NCBI GenBank assembly: GCA_041941305.1
Contig: JBGTQJ010000059.1
Coordinates: forward strand, 1-61,395
DNA: 61,395 nt
Source: JANSWP01 sp041941305
Lineage (GTDB): Bacteria; Bacteroidota; Bacteroidia; Chitinophagales; Saprospiraceae
Direction: 5' to 3'
Position 1 is the first letter of the stretch, and every line of letters starts with the position of its first letter. Positions 18,328-27,378 of the stretch are shown here, in pieces. Both the position numbers and the translations under genes were made by a program. The notes under the pieces are model-generated. The model was not told the origin of the DNA. It made no database searches and saw only the letters and a list, made by a program, of their open reading frames with translations.

Positions 18328-19176
18328 ATGAAAAACAAGAAATTTTTAGTGTTAGGTGGAAAAGGTAAAACGGGACGAAAAGTAGCAAAACTATTATCTC
18401 ATATGGGTTACGAGGTACGGATTGGTTCCAGAACTGAGATCCCTTCATTTGATTGGGATAATCCTGCTACCTGGACAAACGCGATTGAGGGTATGGATGC
18501 CATCTATATTACTTATCAACCTGATCTTGCAGTTCCAAAAGCACTGAATGCCATAAAAGCTTTTACTCAAAAAGTACTGGAAAGTGGAATCAGAAAAGTG
18601 GTTTTACTTTCGGGAAGAGGAGAAAAAGAGGCTCAACTATGCGAACAGGTCATAATGGATACTGAGCTAGACTGGACCATTGTCAGAGCCGACTGGTTCC
18701 ATCAAAATTTTAGTGAAGGATTTTTCCTTGAGCCCATTCTTGCAGGACAATTAGCACTTCCACAATCAAATACAGCTATTCCTTTTATCGATACGGATGA
18801 TATTGCTGAAGTTGCTGTAAAGGCACTTACTGAGCCTGGGCATCGTGGAAAAGTTTATGAACTCACAGGCCCTAGATTATTGACGTTTGAACAAACGGTC
18901 GAAGAAATCTCAAGAGCAAGTAGAAGAAATATACTGTTTCAATCCATTAGCATGGAAGCTTATGTTTCCATGCTTCGGGAATTTCAGGTTCCTGAGGACT
19001 TCATTTGGCTGGTTGAATATTTGTTTACCAATGTTTTGGATGGCAGAAATTCTAGTCTCACAAATGATGTAGAAAAAGTATTGGGTCGAAAAGCAAAAGA
19101 TTTTGCTGAGTATGCTGATGAAATGGCAGCAAGTGGGATTTGGAATCCAGTGGTTTATGCCTCAGTTGAAGGTTGA
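18328..19176 (+). CDS. NmrA-like NAD(P)-binding protein
   Basis: A 282-residue atypical short-chain reductase of the NmrA/YtfG type. The N-terminal strand and nucleotide loop read FLVLGGKGKTGRKVAKLL, and VVLLSGRGEKEAQ follows near residue 95. The classical Tyr-Lys catalytic pair is not obvious, as is common in NmrA-like sensors. DWTIVRADWFHQNFSEGF is the typical family core. It probably binds NAD(P)H in the cytosol as a redox sensor or quinone-reductase-like enzyme. It follows the DUF1772 gene by 130 bases on the same strand and ends at a terminator. Confidence 0.88.
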   Translation: MKNKKFLVLGGKGKTGRKVAKLLSHMGYEVRIGSRTEIPSFDWDNPATWTNAIEGMDAIYITYQPDLAVPKALNAIKAFTQKVLESGIRKVVLLSGRGEKEAQLCEQVIMDTELDWTIVRADWFHQNFSEGFFLEPILAGQLALPQSNTAIPFIDTDDIAEVAVKALTEPGHRGKVYELTGPRLLTFEQTVEEISRASRRNILFQSISMEAYVSMLREFQVPEDFIWLVEYLFTNVLDGRNSSLTNDVEKVLGRKAKDFAEYADEMAASGIWNPVVYASVEG

Positions 19177-19243
19177 TTTTTTATTTAAAAGTTGAAGTGT
19201 AGAATAAACATTATTGAATAGTCTATCAGAAAGAGAAAAGTAT

Positions 19244-19278
19244 AAAACGCAGCCCCATACGGGATACTGCGTTTTTTT
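19244..19278 (+). terminator. rho-independent terminator after the NmrA-like gene
   Basis: ACGCAG (19247-19252) pairs with CTGCGT (19267-19272), and the stem runs directly into a tract of seven Ts. It is about 70 bases past the stop codon. Confidence 0.8.
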
Positions 19279-19315
19279 GTTTTTTACTAGCTTTGGTGCT
19301 TAAACATGAACAAAC

Positions 19316-19834
19316 ATGAAGGTAGTGGAAGCTCAACAAATGATAGCAAGTGCAACAATTTTTTCAGAGACCCCTTCTACCTGGGCTGATTTGGGTTGTG
19401 GGAGTGGCGTCTTTACCAGAGCTTTGGCAAATCAACTGTCAGCAAATAGTAAAATCATCGCTATAGATAGCGAGAAACAGACTTTTCCTGAGAATATAGG
19501 CAATGACGTGCAGACTGATTTTATGCTTGCAAATTTTGAGCAGGAAAATTTGCTATCTCCCGTTTTAGATGGAATTATGATGGCAAATTCGCTCCATTAT
19601 ATCAAGGAGAAAGAGGAATTTTTGAAAAAGTCACAAAGTTATTTTAAACAAAAGGGACGATACTTAATTATTGAATATGATACCATGAAAGGGAATCCCT
19701 GGGTTCCTTTTCCCATAGATTTTCAGCATTTGAAAACCTTATTTTTGAATTTAGGTTTTGAAAAGGTGTCCAGACTTGGAGAACGAACCTCCAAATATGG
19801 TCTGGGCAATCTTTACGCTGCACAGGTTTATTAA
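19316..19834 (+). CDS. class I SAM-dependent methyltransferase
   Basis: A small cytosolic methyltransferase of 172 residues. The SAM-binding motif I is WADLGCGSGVFTRAL at about 23-37. An acidic residue ends the second strand (IIAIDSEK), and the motif IV region reads DGIMMANSLHYI. The C-terminal half, GRYLIIEYD...LGFEKVSRLG, is typical of the fold. The substrate cannot be inferred. Another ATG ten bases upstream (19306) lies in a different frame and closes quickly. The bestrophin gene begins 17 bases downstream, so the two are probably co-transcribed. Confidence 0.88.
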   Translation: MKVVEAQQMIASATIFSETPSTWADLGCGSGVFTRALANQLSANSKIIAIDSEKQTFPENIGNDVQTDFMLANFEQENLLSPVLDGIMMANSLHYIKEKEEFLKKSQSYFKQKGRYLIIEYDTMKGNPWVPFPIDFQHLKTLFLNLGFEKVSRLGERTSKYGLGNLYAAQVY

Positions 19835-19851
19835 TTACGCAATTTTATTTT

Positions 19852-20910
19852 ATGTACACCAAGAAAGTTTACAAAACTAAGGACATGGCAAAATGGACTC
19901 GCTACGAGACCTTTTTGTTTTTAATCATTGGCATTGTTGTCGTTGGAATTTATCAATTGCTGGACTTGCACTGGATGAAATTCCCCTGGACGCCTCTGGC
20001 GCTCATTGGTACGGCGGTCGCTTTTGTCATAGGCTTTCAAAATAATTCAGCTTATGGAAGAATATGGGAAGCCCGTAAAATCTGGGGTGGCGTGGTCAAT
20101 ACCTCCAGGACCTTTGGAATGTTCGTTCAGGACATGGTAACCAATGAACACACTTCAATAAAATTATCCAAAGAAGCATTGCATCACGAAATCAAAACTT
20201 TGACATACCGGCATGTTGCCTGGATGACCGCATTGCGTCACGCCATGAGGGCACCAAAGCCCTGGGAGACGGTTATGCAGGAAAGAACCAATCGGGAGTG
20301 GGAAGGCATGGTTAGACCACCAGAACGAGATTCGAATGTAGAAGACGACTTAAAACCCTACCTTTCCAAAGAAGATTTGGATTATGTGATGAGCAAAAAC
20401 AACAAGCAAACTGCTGTATTATATTTACAATCACACCATTTAAGGCGATTAAAAGAAAGTGGCGTCATTTGGGAATTTGCCTTTTTGCAATTAGAAGGAG
20501 TGCTGGAAGAATTATTCACCTTACAAGGCAAAAGCGAACGAATCAAAAATTTCCCGTATCCCAGGCATTTTGCTTCCCTCAATCATTATTTCATGTGGTC
20601 TTTTGTACTATTGTTGCCATTGGCACTCGTGCCTCAGTTCGCTGAGATAGGAATGGGAATGGAACATCATACGCTTATTGGCAGCTTCTTCGTATGGTTG
20701 TCTGTTCCCTTTTATGTAATTGTTGCCTGGGTATTCCACACGATGGAACGGATTGGTAGGACGGGAGAGAACCCTTTTGAAGGTTCTGCCAATGATGTCC
20801 CCATATCCACAATTGCAAGGGGCATAGAAATTGATTTAAGGCAAAACCTTGGAGAAAGCGATGAGGAAATACCTGATCAGTTTCCAGTAGTTTATGATAC
20901 GCAGATGTAA
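19852..20910 (+). CDS. bestrophin-family membrane channel protein
   Basis: A 352-residue protein of the bestrophin/UPF0187 family, whose bacterial members form pentameric ion channels in the inner membrane. Hydrophobic helices appear at about 22-40 and 49-65 (FLFLIIGIVVVGIYQLLDL and PLALIGTAVAFVIGF), followed by the family hallmark NNSAYGRIWEARKIWGGVVN. A second membrane pair lies at about 245-300, and the conserved GENPFEG...DVPIS stretch is near 310. The end is acidic. The start is the first ATG after the methyltransferase. The ion carried and the physiological role are unknown. Confidence 0.92.
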   Translation: MYTKKVYKTKDMAKWTRYETFLFLIIGIVVVGIYQLLDLHWMKFPWTPLALIGTAVAFVIGFQNNSAYGRIWEARKIWGGVVNTSRTFGMFVQDMVTNEHTSIKLSKEALHHEIKTLTYRHVAWMTALRHAMRAPKPWETVMQERTNREWEGMVRPPERDSNVEDDLKPYLSKEDLDYVMSKNNKQTAVLYLQSHHLRRLKESGVIWEFAFLQLEGVLEELFTLQGKSERIKNFPYPRHFASLNHYFMWSFVLLLPLALVPQFAEIGMGMEHHTLIGSFFVWLSVPFYVIVAWVFHTMERIGRTGENPFEGSANDVPISTIARGIEIDLRQNLGESDEEIPDQFPVVYDTQM

Positions 20911-21191
20911 ATATTTAAGCGATATGAGTCTTGAAGCAATGGATGGTGGCACCCCCTTTGATACGCTATTTTTCGACGTATCTGCCCAGAATCAAATTAC
21001 AGATAATGAGAAAGGAGATTATTTTGCAATTTCAAAAAACTATAGCCCCGCGAAAAATGGAATACATCAAGCAAAATATTTAGAGGTGAGATACTAGATA
21101 GATTAAAAAGGGAACTGAGCTACTAACTTTCAAAAACTACCTGAATATGGAGGAAGGAAGGAGTAAGTTTTTAAAGAGAAGCTAACTTAGG
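20911..21191. other. gene-poor spacer
   Basis: An open frame from ATG 20924 to TAG 21097 would encode 57 residues, but it resembles nothing I know and has no recognisable start signal. I see no other gene here. Confidence 0.4.
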
Positions 21192-21280
21192 GAAGTTTAA
21201 GATTAAGATTAAGTTTAAGATTAAGTTTAAGGGACAAAGTATGAATCTTAAACTTAATCTTAATCTTTTACTTAAACTTC
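21192..21280. repeat. 6-nt tandem repeats forming a long inverted repeat between convergent genes
   Basis: Variants of GATTAA and GTTTAA are repeated at 21192-21230, and their near-exact complement lies at 21244-21280. Together they could fold into a long AT-rich hairpin directly between the stops of the bestrophin gene and the TonB-dependent receptor. It may serve as a two-way terminator. Confidence 0.7.
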
Positions 21281-21281
21281 A

Positions 21282-24167
21282 TTATATGCTATAAGCAATA
21301 CCAAAAGAAACAGTAATCCCATCTCGATATTGAAGTACCGTATAATCTACATCCAGGTAGTTCATAATGTGGTGGGTTCTTGTATTCAAGATATTTTGAA
21401 CAGATAATTTAAAATCAAATTTTTCGGTTACTTGTTTACTTAGGTTAAAATCTAACAATGGTCTGGGTTGCTCATAAATATCTGGAGAAGTTGCCTGTGT
21501 TTGAGTAATTAGACGCTCACCAAATACATTGAACGCCAGTGTTGCATCTAATCCTTTCTCATCATTATTGTAATTCAATCCGGCATTTATAATTAAAGGA
21601 GATTGACCGAAGAATGGGCGGGTACAACCTTTTTCTGGATTGTGTTCATTAATGGTTTCACATTCATCAGCTGGCATATCTTGTTCAGACTTGATCAAAG
21701 ACAAGTTGGTAGAAAGGCTAAAATCACTCAAAGCAGGGGAAATAAAATTCAACTGCTTTCTGAATTCCAATTCAATTCCATAAACCATCGCTTCATCTAC
21801 ATTCTGGAAAATGATTTCCGGATTGGCAGCTGCAGGTGGGATACCTTTTACAATAGGATTTGTGAAATCTTTGTAAAAACCACTTAGTGCTATCAATTCA
21901 CCTGCACTTGGGAAGAATTCCCAACGTACATCGTAATTCTTAACCAAAGTAGATTTCAAATTAGGGTTACCACTGATTCTCATGCCACCAATAAAGTCAT
22001 CTGCACTAAATGGAGCCAGCTCACGCATATTAGGACGACCAACCGTATGGGTATAGGAAGCTCTCAAATTCATTCTATCATTGAGCTTGTAAACCAAATT
22101 GATGGAAGGCAAAATGTCTAAAGTATCAATGTTTCCAACCATTGAGTTGGTATCTCGACTAGCTACTGAAATATCCGTTTGTTCAACTCTCACACCACCA
22201 ATGGCTTTCAATTTTTGTCCAAAATCATAAACACCCATGATGTAACCGGCTGTTACTCTTTCGTGTCCAGAGTAACTATTTCTATTAGAAAGAATTTCTT
22301 CATCATTCCAATACCATCCAATAATATTTCTACCATTATTAGGGTCTACACCTAACCATCCCATGTTTTCAGCAGTAAAAGCAGCATTTCTGTCTCCAGT
22401 ATATGGTACTGCTGCATTAGAGCGTTCATTTAAGGTGAAAGCAAAATCAGAGAAAGTACGGTCTTTATTGGTGTACAAGAATCCAACCTTGACTTGGTTT
22501 TCTTTACTTTGTTCTTGAAGAAATGGAATGGTCAAATCAGCTTTTCCTAAATACTGCTTATCGTCCAAATCTCTCCAGGTGTGGTAAGGTACTCCAAATT
22601 CAGCGCGATCAAATTCATATTCAGTTTCGCCATTGTTAATAGTCAACTTATGCGCCAAAAGACGTTGGTCTGGCTCTAACTGGGTTACGCTAGTAACACT
22701 TCCTCCAAAATCCAGTTTGATACCGGATTCTCCAAATTTATGTTCACTAATCAACTGATAACTCTGTAAAGCTCTTTCCTGGAAATTCAAGACTGAAGAC
22801 TCCATAAATGCTTCAGAATCAGATAGTTTCCCTGGGTGTTGCCCAAAAATACTACGAGAAATTTTTTCCGTATCGTGGTTATACAAACCGATTAAAGAGA
22901 TCTTACTACTTTTTCCAATTTTGTAGGATAAAGCTCCCAAAGCACCTATAGTTGGGTTTTCAACTCCTCTCGTTTCAGTCATTTCATACCATGGTGACAA
23001 TTGTGTGGCAGAAGCACCTCCTAATTCCCAGTAATTATTTGGAGCATCTTTAAAGAAATTATAGCTTTTTCTGAAATTCACTCCGAATAAAACGCCTAAA
23101 GGATTATTCCCAACCTGGTATTGATTTCCAGCAGAAACAGAAACAGAATAATCCATAAAGCTTTGCCCTTCTTCCGGTCCAAAATTTGGATTAAAGGCAT
23201 CAGCTGATTGATCTAAAATTGCGGCTTTTTCATCATCCGTCCTTGCTTTTGTATAGGTACTTTTGGTGATAACATCCAAAATTTCCGGATTGGTATTGTA
23301 AGGGTCTATATCTCTACCTCCATCATCAAAACCCAACCAGTCTGTGCTTCCTCCTCTGTGGGTGAAAAAGTCATCTCTCAACGAACTCTGGGTATTATAT
23401 GATGAAGACAGAGAAGCCTGAAAAGTAAACTGCTCCGGAAAGCTCTTTGTATTGATATTTACACTTCCTCCTGTAAAATTACCTGGTTGGTCAGGGCTGA
23501 AAGATTTTGAAGATATAATATTATCCAACATATTAGCCGGAATCATATCTAACTGCGTACTATTTCTATATGGGTCTGTACTTGGCAATAACAAACCATT
23601 CAATTGAGCATTGGAATAGCGGTCACCCAAGCCTCTAACGATAACATAGCGACCACCTACTATTGAAGTTCCAGATGTTCTTTTAATGGCATCAGCAGCA
23701 TTACTGGACGAGTAGCGACTCATAGATTGAGCAGATATCGCATCCTGAATTTTATTGGACTTTTGCTGCAACTTCAACAAGGCAACCTCATTTCTTTCGA
23801 TGGACTCTGAAATAATTACGATCTCATCCAACACCTCGGAAGAAGATTGCATGACATAATCCAAAACAGTCACTTCTCCGGGTATTATCCTTACGTCTGT
23901 TATTGTATTATTTGTATAACCTACATAGCTGATTTCCAAAGAATAAGTACCCTCATCCAACTTTAATTCATATGCTCCATCCAGGTCAGTTTGAGTACCC
24001 GTTGTTCCCAACTCTTTTACAACAACAGTAGCGAACATCAAGGGATCACCACTAGCACCATCAATAATTTTTCCTCTGACAGTTCCTTTCTCCTGCGCTG
24101 TAATTGTTGTAAAGCTAAAAGCCAAAAAGACCATAGCTAAACTCAGGAATTTTATTAAATGCTTCAT
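21282..24167 (-). CDS. TonB-dependent outer-membrane receptor with carboxypeptidase-regulatory-like domain
   Basis: A 961-residue outer-membrane transporter. Residues 1-24 are a signal peptide (LSLAMVFLAFSFTTITAQ). Residues 25-110 form a carboxypeptidase-regulatory-like domain (GTVRGKIIDGASGDPLMFATVVV). The plug follows at about 125-240 (SSSNAADAIKRTSGTSIVGGRYVIVRGLGDRYSNA-type sequence), and then the beta-barrel to the end, which closes with the aromatic/hydrophobic strand ISFGIAYSI-like residues. The TonB-interacting residues cannot be assigned with certainty. The substrate is unknown. The adjacent upstream gene encodes a T9SS-sorted surface protein, so the pair may form a capture-and-uptake unit, as SusD-like proteins do with SusC, although that cargo protein is not SusD-like. 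Confidence 0.93.
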   Translation of the reverse strand: MKHLIKFLSLAMVFLAFSFTTITAQEKGTVRGKIIDGASGDPLMFATVVVKELGTTGTQTDLDGAYELKLDEGTYSLEISYVGYTNNTITDVRIIPGEVTVLDYVMQSSSEVLDEIVIISESIERNEVALLKLQQKSNKIQDAISAQSMSRYSSSNAADAIKRTSGTSIVGGRYVIVRGLGDRYSNAQLNGLLLPSTDPYRNSTQLDMIPANMLDNIISSKSFSPDQPGNFTGGSVNINTKSFPEQFTFQASLSSSYNTQSSLRDDFFTHRGGSTDWLGFDDGGRDIDPYNTNPEILDVITKSTYTKARTDDEKAAILDQSADAFNPNFGPEEGQSFMDYSVSVSAGNQYQVGNNPLGVLFGVNFRKSYNFFKDAPNNYWELGGASATQLSPWYEMTETRGVENPTIGALGALSYKIGKSSKISLIGLYNHDTEKISRSIFGQHPGKLSDSEAFMESSVLNFQERALQSYQLISEHKFGESGIKLDFGGSVTSVTQLEPDQRLLAHKLTINNGETEYEFDRAEFGVPYHTWRDLDDKQYLGKADLTIPFLQEQSKENQVKVGFLYTNKDRTFSDFAFTLNERSNAAVPYTGDRNAAFTAENMGWLGVDPNNGRNIIGWYWNDEEILSNRNSYSGHERVTAGYIMGVYDFGQKLKAIGGVRVEQTDISVASRDTNSMVGNIDTLDILPSINLVYKLNDRMNLRASYTHTVGRPNMRELAPFSADDFIGGMRISGNPNLKSTLVKNYDVRWEFFPSAGELIALSGFYKDFTNPIVKGIPPAAANPEIIFQNVDEAMVYGIELEFRKQLNFISPALSDFSLSTNLSLIKSEQDMPADECETINEHNPEKGCTRPFFGQSPLIINAGLNYNNDEKGLDATLAFNVFGERLITQTQATSPDIYEQPRPLLDFNLSKQVTEKFDFKLSVQNILNTRTHHIMNYLDVDYTVLQYRDGITVSFGIAYSI

Positions 24168-24265
24168 GAAAATTTTAAAATTTGAAAAAGCAAAAGATTT
24201 CTAGGGGATTCCCAAAAGTCCTTGCCCGCGCAAATGTGCTTGACAGAAATTTATTTCGTATAAGT

Positions 24266-24338
24266 AGACTTTATTCCAAAATAATTTGTTTGGCAAAAAT
24301 TAATTTTTTCTCATAAAAACCATCTTTGAATAAAGTCT
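24266..24338. repeat. 11-bp inverted repeats between the T9SS protein and receptor genes
   Basis: AGACTTTATTC (24266-24276) and GAATAAAGTCT (24328-24338) are exact complements. A smaller dyad, AATAAAGTCTAATCTTTATT, overlaps the second arm. It could attenuate transcription between the two genes. Confidence 0.45.
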
Positions 24339-24352
24339 AATCTTTATTGTAA

Positions 24353-26035
24353 TTATTGGACAATCATTCTTTTTGTGATAACTACTTCCTCGTTTTGCAG
24401 CGTATAGAAGTAAATACCACCTTTCAAGTTACTTGTATCAAATTCTACGGTGTATTCACCAGTTGTCATATCGGCATTGTCAATTATTGTGTAAATTGCC
24501 TGACCTTGCATGTTGTAAACAGAAAGTGAAACTTTTGTAGGCTTAGGCAATTCGAAAGTAATGTTCGTTAATCCATCAATTGGATTTGGGCTATTCTGAG
24601 CTAGTTTGTAACCATTTTCTTCCAAAACGATTGCTTCCACACTAGTAACTAAATCACAATCTTCTCCTGCGTCTGGGATTGAATTATCCAATATGCCATA
24701 CTCGGAAAGTGCGGTCCAACCATTAAGCCATACACCATCGTCACAGAAAGCACCTTTAAACCTAGCATCTGAGAAAAAATTGTCTGAAGGATAACTGGCA
24801 AGATTGGAATAAACTGCATCATTTTGAGTAGGAGAAGGATTCAAACCACCATCAGTTGTATAGGAAATTCCACCCAATTCTGGGTTTTCTATTACATTTC
24901 CATTATTGGTCAGGTGGTCTCTTAACACGTCTCCATTGGTATCATTAACAGCTGTACTGGAAATCTTTATGATTTCACCAGCCGCCAAAGTATTTCCATC
25001 TGAAAAATCCCACCAAACATTGTTGAGCAAACTCAATTCGCCGTTTTGCATTCGTTCCCAGCTATCAATGGGTTTTGTAGGTTCTTCTTCTACCTCCAAA
25101 CCATTTTTGAATTTCGTAAAAATGCTATTTGCATAAATACCTCCGGTTGCATCTCGTAGCGTAAGGGCTTTATTATCGCCTGCACCTATATAAGTGGCAT
25201 TGTAAATAGTAGGACTAGAAAAAGGTGTATTATCATCTGGTATAGCACCGTCGTGCTCACCTCCATTGTCACCATTTGGGTCAACCAAAACAAACCAAAA
25301 TTGACCTTTTCCTCTCCAGCCAGTATCCCAATCCATCGCATCATCACCACAAAAAGAAACCGCAGCGTATTTTACAGCCGCTGTACCCCCAAACCATTCG
25401 ATACCATCATCGAGATTTGCAAAAACCTCTATATTTTCAATTACAGTTCCACTACCAACTCCACCTAGGGTCAAGCCATTGATTTCATTTCCATCTCCAA
25501 TTTCAGCACCACCATGGCGAATGGAAATATATCTCAATTCACCTGAGCTTTCAGTATCCCTGGGATTGGTACAATCTCCGTAAAGTGAGCGTGTATCTCC
25601 TACAGGCAAACCTTCAATACTTTGAGGGCAAGCATCATCAGCAATGGATGCATTCCCGAGAATTAGTAAACCTCCCCAAAAACCTCTATCTGTTTCAAAA
25701 AGATCGGTTGGATCGCTTACATCGTCAACCTCAGCAGTAAAAATAATTGGATTGTCTTTCGTTCCATTTGCGAAAATCTTTGCTCCACGTGCAATAATAA
25801 GTGCAGATGCATTATCACCAGTAGTGGGCAATTCCAATCCCTTTATTATTGTACCAGCTTCAATATTGAGCACCCCACCGTCTTCCAAAAACACACTACC
25901 ATCCAGGTGATACTCATTGTTATTTGTCCAGTTATATGTTTTTCCACCTTCCAAATCCCCATCTTTAATAATGTTTTGGGCTGAAATTAAATTGAAGGCA
26001 AAAACAGCAGTTAAAAAAGTGAAGAATAGTTTCAT
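24353..26035 (-). CDS. T9SS-sorted surface protein, probably beta-helical
   Basis: A 560-residue secreted protein. Residues 1-19 are a signal peptide (MKLFFTFLTAVFAFNLISAQ). The body repeats short beta-strand motifs with many Gly, Asn and Asp residues, such as DGGVLNIEAGTIIKG, GFWGGLLILGNASI, LRYISIRHGGAEIGDG and NLDDGIEWFGGTAAVKYAAVSFCGDDAMDWD. These suggest a right-handed beta-helix, possibly binding metal or sugar. Residues about 485-560 (LAQNSPNPIDGLTNITFELPKPTKV to KRMIVQ) are a type A sorting domain. It lies directly upstream of the TonB-dependent receptor on the same strand with a 185-base gap. I infer that the two act together, but the ligand is unknown. Confidence 0.88.
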   Translation of the reverse strand: MKLFFTFLTAVFAFNLISAQNIIKDGDLEGGKTYNWTNNNEYHLDGSVFLEDGGVLNIEAGTIIKGLELPTTGDNASALIIARGAKIFANGTKDNPIIFTAEVDDVSDPTDLFETDRGFWGGLLILGNASIADDACPQSIEGLPVGDTRSLYGDCTNPRDTESSGELRYISIRHGGAEIGDGNEINGLTLGGVGSGTVIENIEVFANLDDGIEWFGGTAAVKYAAVSFCGDDAMDWDTGWRGKGQFWFVLVDPNGDNGGEHDGAIPDDNTPFSSPTIYNATYIGAGDNKALTLRDATGGIYANSIFTKFKNGLEVEEEPTKPIDSWERMQNGELSLLNNVWWDFSDGNTLAAGEIIKISSTAVNDTNGDVLRDHLTNNGNVIENPELGGISYTTDGGLNPSPTQNDAVYSNLASYPSDNFFSDARFKGAFCDDGVWLNGWTALSEYGILDNSIPDAGEDCDLVTSVEAIVLEENGYKLAQNSPNPIDGLTNITFELPKPTKVSLSVYNMQGQAIYTIIDNADMTTGEYTVEFDTSNLKGGIYFYTLQNEEVVITKRMIVQ

Positions 26036-26485
26036 TAGAATATTTTTTTGGTTAGTCTTTTCATTTTTATCAAACAGTCTTTAAGAATGTCCGAAAAACG
26101 CTGCAAGATTACACCAGCTATCTTAATTGGAAATAAAACTTCAGTTAAGTATTTGTAAATGTAGGATAGAGAAAAAAAGAAGAATAAACACTTGTTTTCC
26201 AACAAAGCGACAACATTACACCAAGCATAAAAATCTGATTTCCAGACAGTTAAACCATATTCACATTAACCAACTTAATTTCAAAGCTTTAAAAGTTCAT
26301 AAATGACATATTACCGCAAAGTCAAGGCTATGTAAAGTCAATATTAAGACTGTCAATTGGGTTACTATTGCGAGAAATGTGGAAGTGATTTTAGTCTTGT
26401 AGCTCTACCAAAACAGAATGTTTGAGAATCAAAAAACTGAACTAAAGCCTGATTCTGGATCTTTTCCATTGTCCCAGCTCAGACA
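26036..26485. other. 450-base divergent promoter region
   Basis: No gene seen. The spacer separates the minus-strand T9SS/receptor pair from the plus-strand arsenosugar-type genes and must hold promoters for both. I found only partial -7 matches (for example TAGTCTTG near 26393). Confidence 0.4.
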
Positions 26486-27232
26486 ATGCCTTCCTCAATT
26501 CTTTCCTATCTTGGCGGCTTCTTCATCAATTCTATGACGCAATCTTCTTTAAATACTGCCATCCTCGTCTTCATCCGAACGGAAGAAAAGGAAGCGCGTG
26601 CAAAAACCTTTCATTCCAAGATTGGCAAAAAAGGCAATCGACAAATTGCCAGCCGTTTAAACCAAAATATCATTCGGACTGCCCGAAAAACGGATATTCC
26701 CACATTTATTCTTTCCAGTGAATATCAAAAAGGTAGTTGTTTTGGAGAAAAACTGGCAAATGGTTTTGAGGATGTATTCAATAAGGGTTTTAAAAATGTG
26801 ATAGCTCTGGGAAATGACTGTTTGACAATCACTTCAAAACTGATTAAATTCTCTGCAGAGCGGTTAAATGATAATGAAGCAGTTGTTGGAGAAACAACTG
26901 ATGGTGGCACCTATTTGATTGGACTTTCAAAAAAGACTTTTTTCAAATCTGATTTTGCAAATCTATGCTGGGAAACGGATTTTTTGTTTGAAGACCTGAA
27001 AGCGTATTTGAATCGTATTAATGCTCAAAGTCATTTTCTTCCCATCGCCAGAGATATCGATTCAGAAGGAGATTTTAGAACTGCACTGGCAGATTATTCT
27101 GCATTCAATGTTTTTAGAAAATCCTTAGAAAGCATCATTGCTGGTTTTCAAAAAATAAGCAGTTCCAGCTCCTCATATATTCCTACCGTTTTTTACAGGA
27201 GTTATTCTTCTCTAAGGGCTCCACCATTTTAG
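26486..27232 (+). CDS. DUF2064 glycosyltransferase, arsenosugar-biosynthesis type
   Basis: A cytosolic glycosyltransferase-A-like protein of the DUF2064 (TIGR04282) family: AILVFIRTEEKEARAKTF, ALGNDCLTIT (the usual GNDCP motif, here with Leu), VVGETTDGGTYLIGLSK, CWETDFLFEDL and LPIARDIDSEGDF. In Bacteroidota this family commonly accompanies arsM and arsS, and the next gene is arsM-like. The open frame begins at ATG 26486, but the family usually starts near MTQSSLNTAILVF, so ATG 26534 is a real alternative. The last part (SSYIPTVFYRSYSSLRAPPF) matches the basic, proline-containing tails typical of these proteins. The donor and acceptor sugars are not known. Confidence 0.82.
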   Translation: MPSSILSYLGGFFINSMTQSSLNTAILVFIRTEEKEARAKTFHSKIGKKGNRQIASRLNQNIIRTARKTDIPTFILSSEYQKGSCFGEKLANGFEDVFNKGFKNVIALGNDCLTITSKLIKFSAERLNDNEAVVGETTDGGTYLIGLSKKTFFKSDFANLCWETDFLFEDLKAYLNRINAQSHFLPIARDIDSEGDFRTALADYSAFNVFRKSLESIIAGFQKISSSSSSYIPTVFYRSYSSLRAPPF

Positions 27233-27378
27233 CTGCTACTCTTTTCAGGACACCAAAATGCAGGACAAACTTGATTGGAATGGAGTGTAATCCATCTCCT
27301 CAAAAATTGTCTGATTATTGGAATGAATGTCCTTGTGCAAGAAATCTCAATTTGTAAAATAAAATCCATAAAATAATT

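Noticed and set aside
20924..21097. Possible 57-residue gene after the bestrophin gene
   Set aside because: No family, no start signal and no neighbour context; kept only as a note.
27281..27355. Short cysteine-containing frame (MECNPSPQKLSDYW...) between the DUF2064 gene and arsM
   Set aside because: Only about 24 residues with no upstream signal. Cysteines near arsenic genes are tempting but not enough.
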